Assembly (NCBI RefSeq): GCF_003261635.1
Contig: NZ_QFXK01000030.1
Span: 248,001 to 312,000, forward strand
DNA length: 64,000 bases
Reading direction: 5' to 3'
Source: Kribbella monticola
GTDB lineage: Bacteria > Actinomycetota > Actinomycetes > Propionibacteriales > Kribbellaceae
Shown: positions 44,580-51,890 of the stretch, in pieces
Numbering within the stretch: the first letter of the stretch is position 1
Layout: each line of letters begins with the position of its first letter
The notes under the pieces: model-generated
The model's input: only the letters and a program-made list of their open reading frames with translations
Told to the model about the DNA's origin: nothing
The model's database searches: none
Program-made: the position numbers and the translations under genes

Positions 44580-45538
44580 ACCGTCTGCTCTCCGCTCTCG
44601 TCGGTGATGCTGTCCCACGCCATCAGGGCGGCGCCCAGGCAGCCGGCCTCTTCGCCGAGAACGGCGGCGACGATCTCCGGCTTGCGCTGGAAGGTGAGCC
44701 GCGCGGCGACTCCTTCGCGCAGCGGTGCCAGTAGGGTTTCCCCCGCTCCGACCAGGCCACCACCGATCGCGATCCGGGTCGGCGCGACCAGCGTCGTGTA
44801 CATGACCAGAGCGTCGACCAGCGCGGCCAGCGCTTCCTTCCACACGGCCTCGGCATCGGGGTCGCCCTGCGCGAGCAGCTCGAGGACCTCACGGGCGCCA
44901 TCGACGACACGGCCGCTGCGTACGCCGTACCGTCTGGCCAGCGCGGCGGCGGAAGCGACCGTCTCGAGGCAACCCCATTGGCCGCAGGCGCAGAGCTCGG
45001 CGGCTTCACCGTTGACGAACCGGGTGTGGCCGAGCTCCCCGGCGTACCCGTCGCCGCTGACCAGTGAGCCGTCGACGACCATGGCCGCGGCGATCCCGGT
45101 GCCGAGGGGGAGGAAGAGCGAGTTCGTGGTGCCGATCAGGGCGCCCTGGCGGAGCTCGGCGTAGCCGCCCGCGCGAACGTCGTGCGCGAGGACGACGTGC
45201 TGGTCGCCGATGGCGGCCTTGAGTTCCGCGAGCACCGGCGTACCGGCCCAGGCCAGGTTCTCCGCGCTGACGATGCCGCTCTCGGCGTTGATGATGCCGG
45301 GGACCACGACGCCGACCGCCCGCACCCGATGGCCGTCGGCGGCCGCCTTCTGGCCGAGTTCGACGACGGTTTCGAGCAGGGCTTCGAGCACGGCGCGACC
45401 CCCGCCTCGCGCGTCAACCACAACCCGGGGCGTCGGCCTGGTCTCGCGGTGCAGCACGGCACCGTCGGCGGCGACCAGGCCGCACTTCATCCGGGTTCCA
45501 CCGAGATCGACGGCAACCACGACTTCACAGGGGTCCAC
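44576..45538 (-). CDS. ROK-family sugar kinase
   Basis: 320 residues starting at GTG. The N-terminal ATP-binding VAVDLGGTRMKCGLV, the GHTRF segment and the zinc motif CACGQWGCLE are the ROK landmarks; no DNA-binding domain is present, so it is a kinase rather than a repressor. It would phosphorylate the incoming amino sugar before deacetylation. First gene of the four-gene operon. Confidence 0.9.
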   Translation of the reverse strand: MDPCEVVVAVDLGGTRMKCGLVAADGAVLHRETRPTPRVVVDARGGGRAVLEALLETVVELGQKAAADGHRVRAVGVVVPGIINAESGIVSAENLAWAGTPVLAELKAAIGDQHVVLAHDVRAGGYAELRQGALIGTTNSLFLPLGTGIAAAMVVDGSLVSGDGYAGELGHTRFVNGEAAELCACGQWGCLETVASAAALARRYGVRSGRVVDGAREVLELLAQGDPDAEAVWKEALAALVDALVMYTTLVAPTRIAIGGGLVGAGETLLAPLREGVAARLTFQRKPEIVAAVLGEEAGCLGAALMAWDSITDESGEQTV

Positions 45539-45712
45539 GGAGTGCCATTATGCAGCGTTACCCAGCGGTTCGAACATCCGTGAGCATTTTCTGGACACCA
45601 TGAACGCTGTCACTGGCCGAATCGGGGCCGTTCGAGCGTCTTCGTGCACGGTTTGCGGCCGGCGCGGCCGGTTCCCGAGGCGCTGATGACCGCCTCGACG
45701 ATCGGCCCTGGG

Positions 45713-46345
45713 TCAGGCGCGCAGGCCGCGGTCGAAGGCGGCGACCAGGAAGGCGATCAGGTTCTCCGCCAGCTTGCCGGGGTCGTCGGCGGGATCGACC
45801 GGATCACCCGGTGGGCGGGTGAGCGCCTGCGACTGGTGCAGCGCGAGCAAGCCGAGCATGTTCACGTACCCGAACGCCACCGACTCCGGCGCGGCCCTCG
45901 GCAACGCCGCCTGCAACGCCGCGAGGTACCTGGCCTCGACCGGGTCCGACTCGGCGGCGTACAACTCGCGGATCCGCTGACTCGGGTCGAACGCGATCCG
46001 GCCGATGAACCGGGCGACCATCGGCCCGCGCTCGCCGCGGCGTAGTACGAGCTCCAGCCCCGGCTCGACGAAGGCGCGGATCAGCTGCTCGGCGGTCGGC
46101 CGGCCCTTCGCCTCGAGTTGGTCCAGCCGGCGCCGGCGCTCGGTGTTCACCGGCGCCATCGCGCGCGCCACGGCGGCTCTGAGCAGCGCTTCCTTCGAGC
46201 CGAAGTGATAGTTCACCGCGGCGATATTGGCGGCCGCGGCGACGGTGATCGCGCGCAGCGAGGTTCCTTCGTAGCCACCCTCGCCGAACCTCTGCTCGGC
46301 GACGTTGAGCAGTCTTTCCCGGGTCGATTCCACGGGTGTTTCCAC
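45713..46345 (-). CDS. TetR-family transcriptional regulator
   Basis: 210 residues from the GTG at 46343-46345, preceded by GAAGGAGA. Helix-turn-helix TRERLLNVAEQRFGEGGYEGTSLRAITVAAA with AAVNYHFGSKEALL as the recognition part; a C-terminal domain without a recognisable ligand motif follows. A strong perfect palindrome lies upstream. The next gene downstream is the ROK operon 174 bp away and divergent-side gene is a thioesterase-like protein; the regulated gene is unclear. Confidence 0.88.
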   Translation of the reverse strand: METPVESTRERLLNVAEQRFGEGGYEGTSLRAITVAAAANIAAVNYHFGSKEALLRAAVARAMAPVNTERRRRLDQLEAKGRPTAEQLIRAFVEPGLELVLRRGERGPMVARFIGRIAFDPSQRIRELYAAESDPVEARYLAALQAALPRAAPESVAFGYVNMLGLLALHQSQALTRPPGDPVDPADDPGKLAENLIAFLVAAFDRGLRA

Positions 46346-46422
46346 AGAGTTCTCCTTCCCCCCGGCCACTGCTCGCTCAGGCACCCCACCTGCTTACGCG
46401 CCGTAGCCTGCAGTCAGCATAG

Positions 46423-46440
46423 TTCAAACGGACGTTTGAA
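46423..46440. promoter_or_regulatory. Perfect TetR operator
   Basis: TTCAAACGGACGTTTGAA is an 8-2-8 perfect inverted repeat, 78 bp upstream of the tetR start and about 188 bp from the divergent gene, a textbook autoregulatory position. Confidence 0.7.
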
Positions 46441-46627
46441 TGAGAGTGGTCAGGGCAGTAAATCTGCAAAGATCCTCAGAAAACGAGGGTTTCCCCGTGC
46501 TCCCGGCCGGAATCGATGCCACATCTGACCGGCCAAGCCCTCCGAACCGGCCGCGAGGGCTCTCGATGGATGGTTCTCTTCGCCCCCGGCAGGGTCCGGA
46601 AGAGCAGCGCGGCTAGGGTTTCTCGGC

Positions 46628-47362
46628 ATGACGACGCGTGAGGTGGTGCGGATCGCGCCGCGGTTCCGTGGCCCGGCCCAATCCGGCAACGGCGGCTTCG
46701 TCGCCGGAGCAGTCGGTACGGCGCTCGCCGCGGTTGCCGCCGACGGAACGGTCCCGCGAGTGCGCCTGATGGTGCCACCTCCACTGCGCCTCGACCTCGA
46801 TCTCACTGTCGACGCGAACACGGCCCGGCTGACCAACGGCGACTCCGTGGTCGCGGAAGGCCTCACAGTCGACGCGGCAAGCCTGGCCGACGCGGCGATC
46901 GACCCGGTCGGCCCCGACGAGGCACGAGCGGCGGAAGCGTCGTACCGGGGTCTTTCCAACCACCCGTTCCCGGGCTGCTTCGTCTGCGGGCCCGAGAACA
47001 CCGAGGGCCTGCGACTCCGCCCCGGCCCGCTCGGCGACGGCCGAACCGCCTGCACCTGGCATCCCGCCGACGACCTGGCCGGCGACGACGGCCTGGTCGA
47101 TCCCGTCTACCTGTGGGCCGCCCTCGACTGCCCCGGCGGCTGGACGATCGACCTCGACGGCCGTCCGTCGGTCCTCGGCCAGATGACCGCCTGCATCGAC
47201 GCCCGGCCGCCCACCGGCGAACCCTGCGTCGTGATGGGCCGCCTCCTGAGCGAAGACGGCCGCAAAACCCACACCGCCACCACCCTCTACGACGCCGACG
47301 GCCGAATCCTCGCCCGAGCCCACCAAACCTGGCTCCTGGTAGACCCGTCAGTGTTCAACTAG
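46628..47362 (+). CDS. Hotdog-fold thioesterase-like protein
   Basis: 244 residues. Two hotdog-like halves are suggested by repeated GRLLSEDGRK-type strands, and a Cys pair is present in FPGCFVCGP. The core segment ALDCPGGWTIDLDGR and the ending ARAHQTWLLVDP resemble the actinobacterial thioesterase-superfamily proteins of unknown substrate. Divergent from tetR at a distance. No catalytic residue is certain; the fold assignment is by pattern only. Confidence 0.6.
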   Translation: MTTREVVRIAPRFRGPAQSGNGGFVAGAVGTALAAVAADGTVPRVRLMVPPPLRLDLDLTVDANTARLTNGDSVVAEGLTVDAASLADAAIDPVGPDEARAAEASYRGLSNHPFPGCFVCGPENTEGLRLRPGPLGDGRTACTWHPADDLAGDDGLVDPVYLWAALDCPGGWTIDLDGRPSVLGQMTACIDARPPTGEPCVVMGRLLSEDGRKTHTATTLYDADGRILARAHQTWLLVDPSVFN

Positions 47363-47381
47363 AACTCAGCGGACTCGCGGG

Positions 47382-48191
47382 TCAGTCGGTCAGGGTGCCG
47401 GCGGTGAGGTTGGTGATGGTTCCGGTGATGGAGGCGGCTCGGTCCGAGGCCAGGAAGGCGGCGGCTTCGGCTACTTCGGACAGGGTCGGCAAGCGCTTGA
47501 GGAGGGTGCTTTGCGCCATGCCGCCGTCCTCGAGCAGTTCCTGGACCGACTGTCCGGCACCTTCCGCGAGTGGCCTGAAGAGGTCCTTGGTGTAGGAACC
47601 CGCCGCCGGTCCGTCGACCACAGCATGCGGACGAATGCCGATCACTCGGACGTTGCTGGGCGCCAGCTCGGCCGCCAGCAGGCGCGTGAAGGCTTCCTTG
47701 CCGGCCGCGCTCACACCGTGACCCAAGATGCCGCCGACTGCGAGCTTCGAACCTGGCTCGGACAACGTCAGGATGACACCCGGCCGCTCGCCACCCATGT
47801 GCCGCGCCACCGCTTTGCTCGTGATGAACAAGCCCTGAAGAAACCCGTCGATCGGCCGCATGAACTCCTCGAGCGACAGGTCCGCGAGCAAGGTGCCCTG
47901 ATCGTGTATGACGCTGACCGCGTTGAGCGCGATGTCGATACCGCCGACTGCGGCCGCGATTTCATCGGCGTGCTTCTCCACCGCTTGTTGATCGAGTACG
48001 TCGACCTGCGCGGTCTCCACTGTTCCGCCCGCGGCGGCGATGTCTTGCGCCACGGCGTCGAGCTTCGCCTGCGTCCGCCCGGCGAGAAAGACCCGCGCGC
48101 CTTCCCGAGCGAACACCCGCGCGGTGGCGGCGCCGATCGCCCCTCCCCCGCCGTAGACAACAGCGTTCTTACCGTCCAGCAAGCCAGTCAT
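47382..48191 (-). CDS. SDR-family protein lacking the catalytic tyrosine
   Basis: 269 residues with a Rossmann GGGGAIG near 15 and the LNAVSV strand. The catalytic YxxxK motif reads GVSAAGKEA: no Tyr stands at the usual position before the Lys. LSEPGS keeps a Ser. A reductase of the classical type would be impaired, so a binding protein, a nonclassical mechanism or an atypical proton donor is possible. Twin GCAACC-N3-GGTTGC palindromes lie upstream, and a CGNR regulator gene precedes it on the same strand. Confidence 0.75.
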   Translation of the reverse strand: MTGLLDGKNAVVYGGGGAIGAATARVFAREGARVFLAGRTQAKLDAVAQDIAAAGGTVETAQVDVLDQQAVEKHADEIAAAVGGIDIALNAVSVIHDQGTLLADLSLEEFMRPIDGFLQGLFITSKAVARHMGGERPGVILTLSEPGSKLAVGGILGHGVSAAGKEAFTRLLAAELAPSNVRVIGIRPHAVVDGPAAGSYTKDLFRPLAEGAGQSVQELLEDGGMAQSTLLKRLPTLSEVAEAAAFLASDRAASITGTITNLTAGTLTD

Positions 48192-48227
48192 ATCCAGTCC
48201 TCCAGAGCACGATCTTCAGCTGCAAAT

Positions 48228-48287
48228 GCAACCATCGGTTGCGCATGACTCTAGAGTCCTAGGAGGTTATACGCAACCTCTGGTTGC
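48228..48287. promoter_or_regulatory. Twin GCAACC-N3-GGTTGC operators
   Basis: Perfect 6-3-6 palindromes at 48228-48242 (GCAACCATCGGTTGC) and 48273-48287 (GCAACCTCTGGTTGC), centres 45 bp apart, within the 164 bp upstream of the SDR-like gene. The nearest regulator is the CGNR zinc-finger protein of the preceding gene. Confidence 0.7.
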
Positions 48288-48355
48288 ATATCAGAGCGAT
48301 AGCAGGTGGACGATGAGCAGCTAGGAGCGGCGACGTTGGAAAGTGCGTGGGTGTA

Positions 48356-48982
48356 CTAGCGGGTGCGGGCCGCGTGGGCTCGGACTTTGGCTCGGTTGCC
48401 GCAGGTGGACATGGAGCACCAGCGGCGGCGGCCTCGGGGGTCCAGGAAGAGCCAGCCGCAGGCGTCGCCGGGGCAGGCTCGGACGTGATCGCGGGACGGA
48501 CCCGTCAGCAGGTCGGCCGCCAAGAGCGCCAACTGGTCCAGCGGCAGCCCGAGGTCTTCCGGCAGGTCCCAGGCCGCTCGGAAGCCTTCCCCGTCGGCCG
48601 GTACGGCGAGGAGCCGCCGGCGGGCGCTCGCTTTGTCGATCACGCGGGAGACCGCGTCGAAGGAGCCGGCGGCTGACGAGTCGGTGAGTACGTCGTACAG
48701 GTCGGCGCGAAACTCGATGGCGGCGGCCAGCCGGCGGGCGGCGTCGGTGGGTTTGACGGCTGCCTGCTCGATCAGCCGGAAGACGCCGGCGTCGGAAAGC
48801 AGGCCGACGTACCCGCTCCAGATCACCAGCGCCTGGTACGACGTGAGCCATTCGCTCCGGGCGGGCCCTCGGCCGGCCCACTCGGAGCGGGTGTTCAGGA
48901 AATCGAGGACCGGGTCGGCGCCGACCGGCCTGGGCAGGACGACGCCCTGCACCAGCTCGAGATGGGACGGCAGCGCTGACAT
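48356..48982 (-). CDS. CGNR zinc-finger (ABATE-type) regulator
   Basis: 208 residues. N-terminal half is the ABATE helical domain (LDFLNTRSEWAGRG, LVIWSGYVGLL). The C-terminal zinc finger has Cys in RACPGDACGWLF and WCSMSTCGNRAKVR, with the CGNR motif intact. These proteins are putative transcription factors specific to actinobacteria and relatives. Same strand as the SDR-like gene downstream with an independent promoter region containing twin palindromes, so the SDR is the likely target. Confidence 0.88.
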   Translation of the reverse strand: MSALPSHLELVQGVVLPRPVGADPVLDFLNTRSEWAGRGPARSEWLTSYQALVIWSGYVGLLSDAGVFRLIEQAAVKPTDAARRLAAAIEFRADLYDVLTDSSAAGSFDAVSRVIDKASARRRLLAVPADGEGFRAAWDLPEDLGLPLDQLALLAADLLTGPSRDHVRACPGDACGWLFLDPRGRRRWCSMSTCGNRAKVRAHAARTR

Positions 48983-48986
48983 CGGC

Positions 48987-49940
48987 TCAGCGGGGTGTGG
49001 TCGCGGCCGGGGTCGGCACCGGGATGCTCACGTTGCCGTTCTGCGGGATCACCATGAACTGGATCTTGCCCGACTCGATCGCGGATTTCAGCAGGTAGCC
49101 CTGTGACCCGAGCAGCGCGACCTGCTGCTTGACCGACTGCAGTTCGACGTTGATCTGCTGGTTCTTCTGCTCCTGCGCCTGCTTGGCGAGCTCGGCACGC
49201 TGCTTGGCCTCGAGTCCGTCGATGATGCCCTTGTCCAGCGGCGTCGGCTTCTGGATCGTGAACGACAGCTCGCCGCAGGCGTTGGTGCCGTTGTAGGACG
49301 GACCACAGAAGTAGTCGCCGCCGACGGCAGCCGGAAGCAGCTCGGTGAACTTGGTCGCGGCTGCGGTCTGGAACTTCGTCTTGCGGGCTTCGTTGTTGTA
49401 CAGCTCGTTCCACAGGTAGTCGGTGCCGACAGCGGCCAGCGCCCGGTCGATCTGCGGGCGGAAGTAGGACTGCAGCATCGCGTCCCAGCCTTCCTGGGTG
49501 TACGCCTCGGTCTTCAGCCCGATCCGTTCGTGGAACTGCTGGATCACCTTGGGGTCGCGGTTCAGCGTGAAGTAGACCTGCACCCGGATGCCGAGCCGGA
49601 CGTTGTCCTTGCTGACCACGGTGACCTCGTCGGCGTTGTCGGTGTCCGCACCGGCTCCGCCGATGATGTACGACCGCTGGTCGATCGGGTAGGTGTACAG
49701 CTTGTCGCCGGGCCCGATCAGCTTGTTCGTCGAACCCGGCGGGATGATCGACTTGAACTTCTTGTCCTCGATCACGCCGCCGCCGTAGTGCAACCCGATC
49801 CGGTTGGCGTCCGTACTGGCGAAGTTGAAGATGCTGAGCAGGATGATCAGCGCGATCACCGCGAGGATCAGACCGCCGACCACCTTCATCTTCACGTTGC
49901 CGCCCTTGGCGACCGCGGTCGCGTTCCCCAGCTTTGCCAT
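48987..49940 (-). CDS. SPFH-domain membrane protein (second copy)
   Basis: 317 residues. One membrane anchor (about 18-42) is followed by an SPFH/prohibitin-like domain (IIPPGSTNKLIGPGDKLYTYP, VVSKDNVRLGIRVQVYFTLN), a Cys pair in YFCGPSYNGTNACGEL possibly extracytosolic, then a helical coiled region with QRAELAKQAQEQKNQQ. Translation overlaps the upstream small coiled-coil gene by one base (TGATG). Partner for membrane scaffolding; specific role unknown. Confidence 0.83.
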   Translation of the reverse strand: MAKLGNATAVAKGGNVKMKVVGGLILAVIALIILLSIFNFASTDANRIGLHYGGGVIEDKKFKSIIPPGSTNKLIGPGDKLYTYPIDQRSYIIGGAGADTDNADEVTVVSKDNVRLGIRVQVYFTLNRDPKVIQQFHERIGLKTEAYTQEGWDAMLQSYFRPQIDRALAAVGTDYLWNELYNNEARKTKFQTAAATKFTELLPAAVGGDYFCGPSYNGTNACGELSFTIQKPTPLDKGIIDGLEAKQRAELAKQAQEQKNQQINVELQSVKQQVALLGSQGYLLKSAIESGKIQFMVIPQNGNVSIPVPTPAATTPR

Positions 49941-50233
49941 CAGTGGTCGAGCTCCTTGCCCTCGGTGAGTCGCCGGATGTCGGCGAGCGTCAGGTCGGCG
50001 GTGACCGCGACGTCCCGCGGTACCGACGGATGCGAGCTGAGCGTACGCAGGCCCTGCTCGGCAGCCGCGACCGCCTTCTCGAGCCTCCGGACCTCCCGCA
50101 GCAACGCCTTGGTCTCGGCGTTGAGTTCGGTCACGGCCTGCTCGGCGACGACGGCCCGGCTGTACGACGACCACACGAACCAGACGGTTCCTACCAGCAA
50201 CACGATGACGGGCAGACCGAGCTCGAAGACCAT
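49940..50233 (-). CDS. Small membrane protein with coiled coil
   Basis: 97 residues from the ATG at 50231-50233. Residues 1-26 are a membrane helix (PVIVLLVGTVWFVW); 30-65 is heptad-rich (AVVAEQAVTELNAETKALLREV). It immediately precedes and overlaps the SPFH gene, so the two products likely assemble together. Unrelated to other annotated families I recognise. The start lies 50 bp from a strong plus-strand promoter. Confidence 0.75.
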   Translation of the reverse strand: MVFELGLPVIVLLVGTVWFVWSSYSRAVVAEQAVTELNAETKALLREVRRLEKAVAAAEQGLRTLSSHPSVPRDVAVTADLTLADIRRLTEGKELDH

Positions 50234-50281
50234 GTCTTCATGGGACCACGACAACCCGTTCAGCCGTCGGCGAAAACTCCC

Positions 50282-50310
50282 TTGAACACCTCGCGGTCGC
50301 GACGTAGGTT
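50282..50310 (+). promoter_or_regulatory. Strong vegetative-type promoter
   Basis: TTGAAC (50282-50287), a 17-base spacer and TAGGTT (50305-50310) form the best sigma-70/HrdB-like promoter in the window. It points into the candidate RNA starting near 50317; no plus-strand coding gene follows until 51891. Confidence 0.65.
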
Positions 50311-50316
50311 TCAGGT

Positions 50317-50519
50317 ACACGCGAAGGGAGGTGGTCCAACGCATGAATTGCAATCGGACTCGTGAGGTGGCGGCGGGCTGACCGCCAACCACTAATCAGT
50401 GGGCAAGTGGTCGGCCAGTTCAACGCCAGCCACCGGACCCGTGGGCAGTCAGGAAAGTCCGCCTGACCCCGAGCTCGGCCACCCGGTCGTGTCTCCGGAA
50501 GCGCTCACGGGTCTTTTTT
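50317..50519 (+). ncRNA. Candidate structured leader-like or stand-alone RNA
   Basis: About 200 bases from the promoter at 50282 to a T6 tract (50514-50519). The end pairs GACCCGTG (50436-50443) with CACGGGTC (50506-50513), giving a rho-independent terminator-like stem. Inside are GTCAGG/CCTGAC (50448-50453, 50462-50467) and a GTGGTCGGC/GCCAGCCAC hairpin (50407-50433). The 5' part carries a strong ribosome site and a 12-codon frame. No plus-strand gene lies beyond; pdxH faces it. It matches none of the riboswitch consensus sequences I know. Confidence 0.6.
50343..50381 (+). CDS. Twelve-residue peptide frame in the RNA
   Basis: The ATG at 50343-50345 follows AGGGAGGTGG at 10-base spacing. The peptide reads MNCNRTREVAAG and stops at TGA 50379-50381. 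Being inside a structured transcript with an intrinsic terminator, it could be an attenuator peptide that couples ribosome stalling to the downstream hairpins; Asn, Cys and Arg codons lie near the start. No gene downstream would be controlled, which leaves a small-protein or dual-function RNA role open. Confidence 0.5.
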   Translation: MNCNRTREVAAG

Positions 50520-50550
50520 CATGCCCCGGTACGCCGTACCCCGCGGTCGG

Positions 50551-51189
50551 TCAGGGCTGGAGGCGGACCAGTTCCCAGGAAGAGTTCGTACGGCGGTAGG
50601 CCAGGCGATCGTGCAGGCGGCCGGTGCGGCCCTGCCAGAACTCGAAGGCCTCGGGGCGGATCCGGTAGCCACCCCAGAAGTAGGGCGTGGAGATCTCGGT
50701 GCCGTCCGGCCACTGCCGTTCGTACGAGGCGTACTGCGCGTCGAGCTCTTCGCGGCTCGCTACCGGTTGGCTCTGCTGGGATGCCCAGGCACCTAGCTGC
50801 GATCCGCGCGGCCGGGTGGCGAAGTACGCGTCGACTTCCTCGGAGGGGAGCTTCTCGGCGACGCCCTCTACCCGGACCTGGCGTTCCATGGCGTGCCAGG
50901 GGAACAGCAGAGCGCAGTACGGGTTGGCGGCCAGGTCATCGGCCTTGCGGGACTGCTGGTTGGTGTAGAAGACGAAGCCGCGCTCGTCCAGACCTTTCAG
51001 CAGGACGGTCCGCGCCGACGGGCGGCCGCTCGCGTCGGCCGTGGCGATCACCATCGCGTTCGGTTCCGTCAGTCCCGCCTCGGTCGCCTGTGCGAGCCAC
51101 CGGCCGAACTGCACGATCGGGTCGGCGTCGACCTGACTCTCCAGCAACTCCCCCAGGCCGTACGTCTGCCGCATCTCTGCAAGGTCCAC
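50551..51189 (-). CDS. pdxH: Pyridoxamine 5'-phosphate oxidase
   Basis: 212 residues starting at GTG. FMN enzyme that converts pyridoxine or pyridoxamine phosphate to pyridoxal phosphate. Conserved blocks: MVIATADASGRPSARTVLLKGLDERGFVFYTNQQSRK is present in full length, RPRGSQLGAWASQQS follows, then PYFWGGYRIRP and FWQGRTGRLHDRL at the C-terminus. Monocistronic with a divergent membrane protein gene upstream and citrate synthase close by. Confidence 0.93.
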   Translation of the reverse strand: MDLAEMRQTYGLGELLESQVDADPIVQFGRWLAQATEAGLTEPNAMVIATADASGRPSARTVLLKGLDERGFVFYTNQQSRKADDLAANPYCALLFPWHAMERQVRVEGVAEKLPSEEVDAYFATRPRGSQLGAWASQQSQPVASREELDAQYASYERQWPDGTEISTPYFWGGYRIRPEAFEFWQGRTGRLHDRLAYRRTNSSWELVRLQP

Positions 51190-51204
51190 GGCTCCGAGCC
51201 TAGA

Positions 51205-51759
51205 TCAGCGCGGCTGCGAACCACCGCGTGGCGGGTAGTCCTGCTGACGTGCGCCCTGCTGGCCTGGGTACTGCGGCGGAAGTTGCTGGCCGGGCTGGTA
51301 GTAGCCCGGAGAGCCCGGTAGAGCCTGCGGCGTACTGCGGGCGTCGGTAGCCCAGCGGCGTACGCCCAGCACCAGCAGGATCGCGCCCACGAAGATCACT
51401 GAGCCGTCCCACAGGACGTATCCCGTTGGATTCGTACCAGGGATCACGAACAGCTTGGACAGATCGAAGGCCTGGCGGAGCGGCAAGGTGAACACCGCGA
51501 CGCCCACCGCGGTCAGCAAGCCACCGGCACCGACCAGAGCACCGCCGCTGATCGTGCGGATCGACAGCACCAGACCGACCACCGCTGAGACCGCCAGGAT
51601 GAGCAGTATCCAGGGAAGACCGTCCGACAGGCTGTTGTCGAACCGTGCGGCTCGCAGAACGTTCAGCTTGATGCCCGCGTAGTTGATCGCGGTGGCGCCA
51701 CCCCAGGCCAGCACTGCACCGATCAGCAGCCCGAGCACCGGGTTCGGCTTGGTAGTCAT
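51205..51759 (-). CDS. Four-helix integral membrane protein of unknown function
   Basis: 184 residues with membrane segments near 8-27, 50-70, 78-100 and 120-140, then a Gln/Pro/Tyr-rich tail (YYQPGQQLPPQYPGQQG) facing the cytosol or exterior. Similar small proteins are found next to pdxH and citrate synthase in several actinobacteria but have no assigned role. Start is the ATG at 51757-51759. Confidence 0.75.
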   Translation of the reverse strand: MTTKPNPVLGLLIGAVLAWGGATAINYAGIKLNVLRAARFDNSLSDGLPWILLILAVSAVVGLVLSIRTISGGALVGAGGLLTAVGVAVFTLPLRQAFDLSKLFVIPGTNPTGYVLWDGSVIFVGAILLVLGVRRWATDARSTPQALPGSPGYYQPGQQLPPQYPGQQGARQQDYPPRGGSQPR

Positions 51760-51890
51760 GCCGGCGAGCGTAACGGTCGAACCGGTCAGGGATCGCTCCG
51801 CGCGGCGAGGCGGCCCTCCTGTGCTTCCTAGGCCCTACCAACAAGTTTATGCTTCCTGGGCGCCTCAATCGACAAGGGAGTCAGCGGCTG

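Noticed and set aside
50317..50519. SAM, cobalamin, ZTP, FMN or RNase P RNA
   Set aside because: None of the key consensus blocks was found, and RNase P RNA is much longer.
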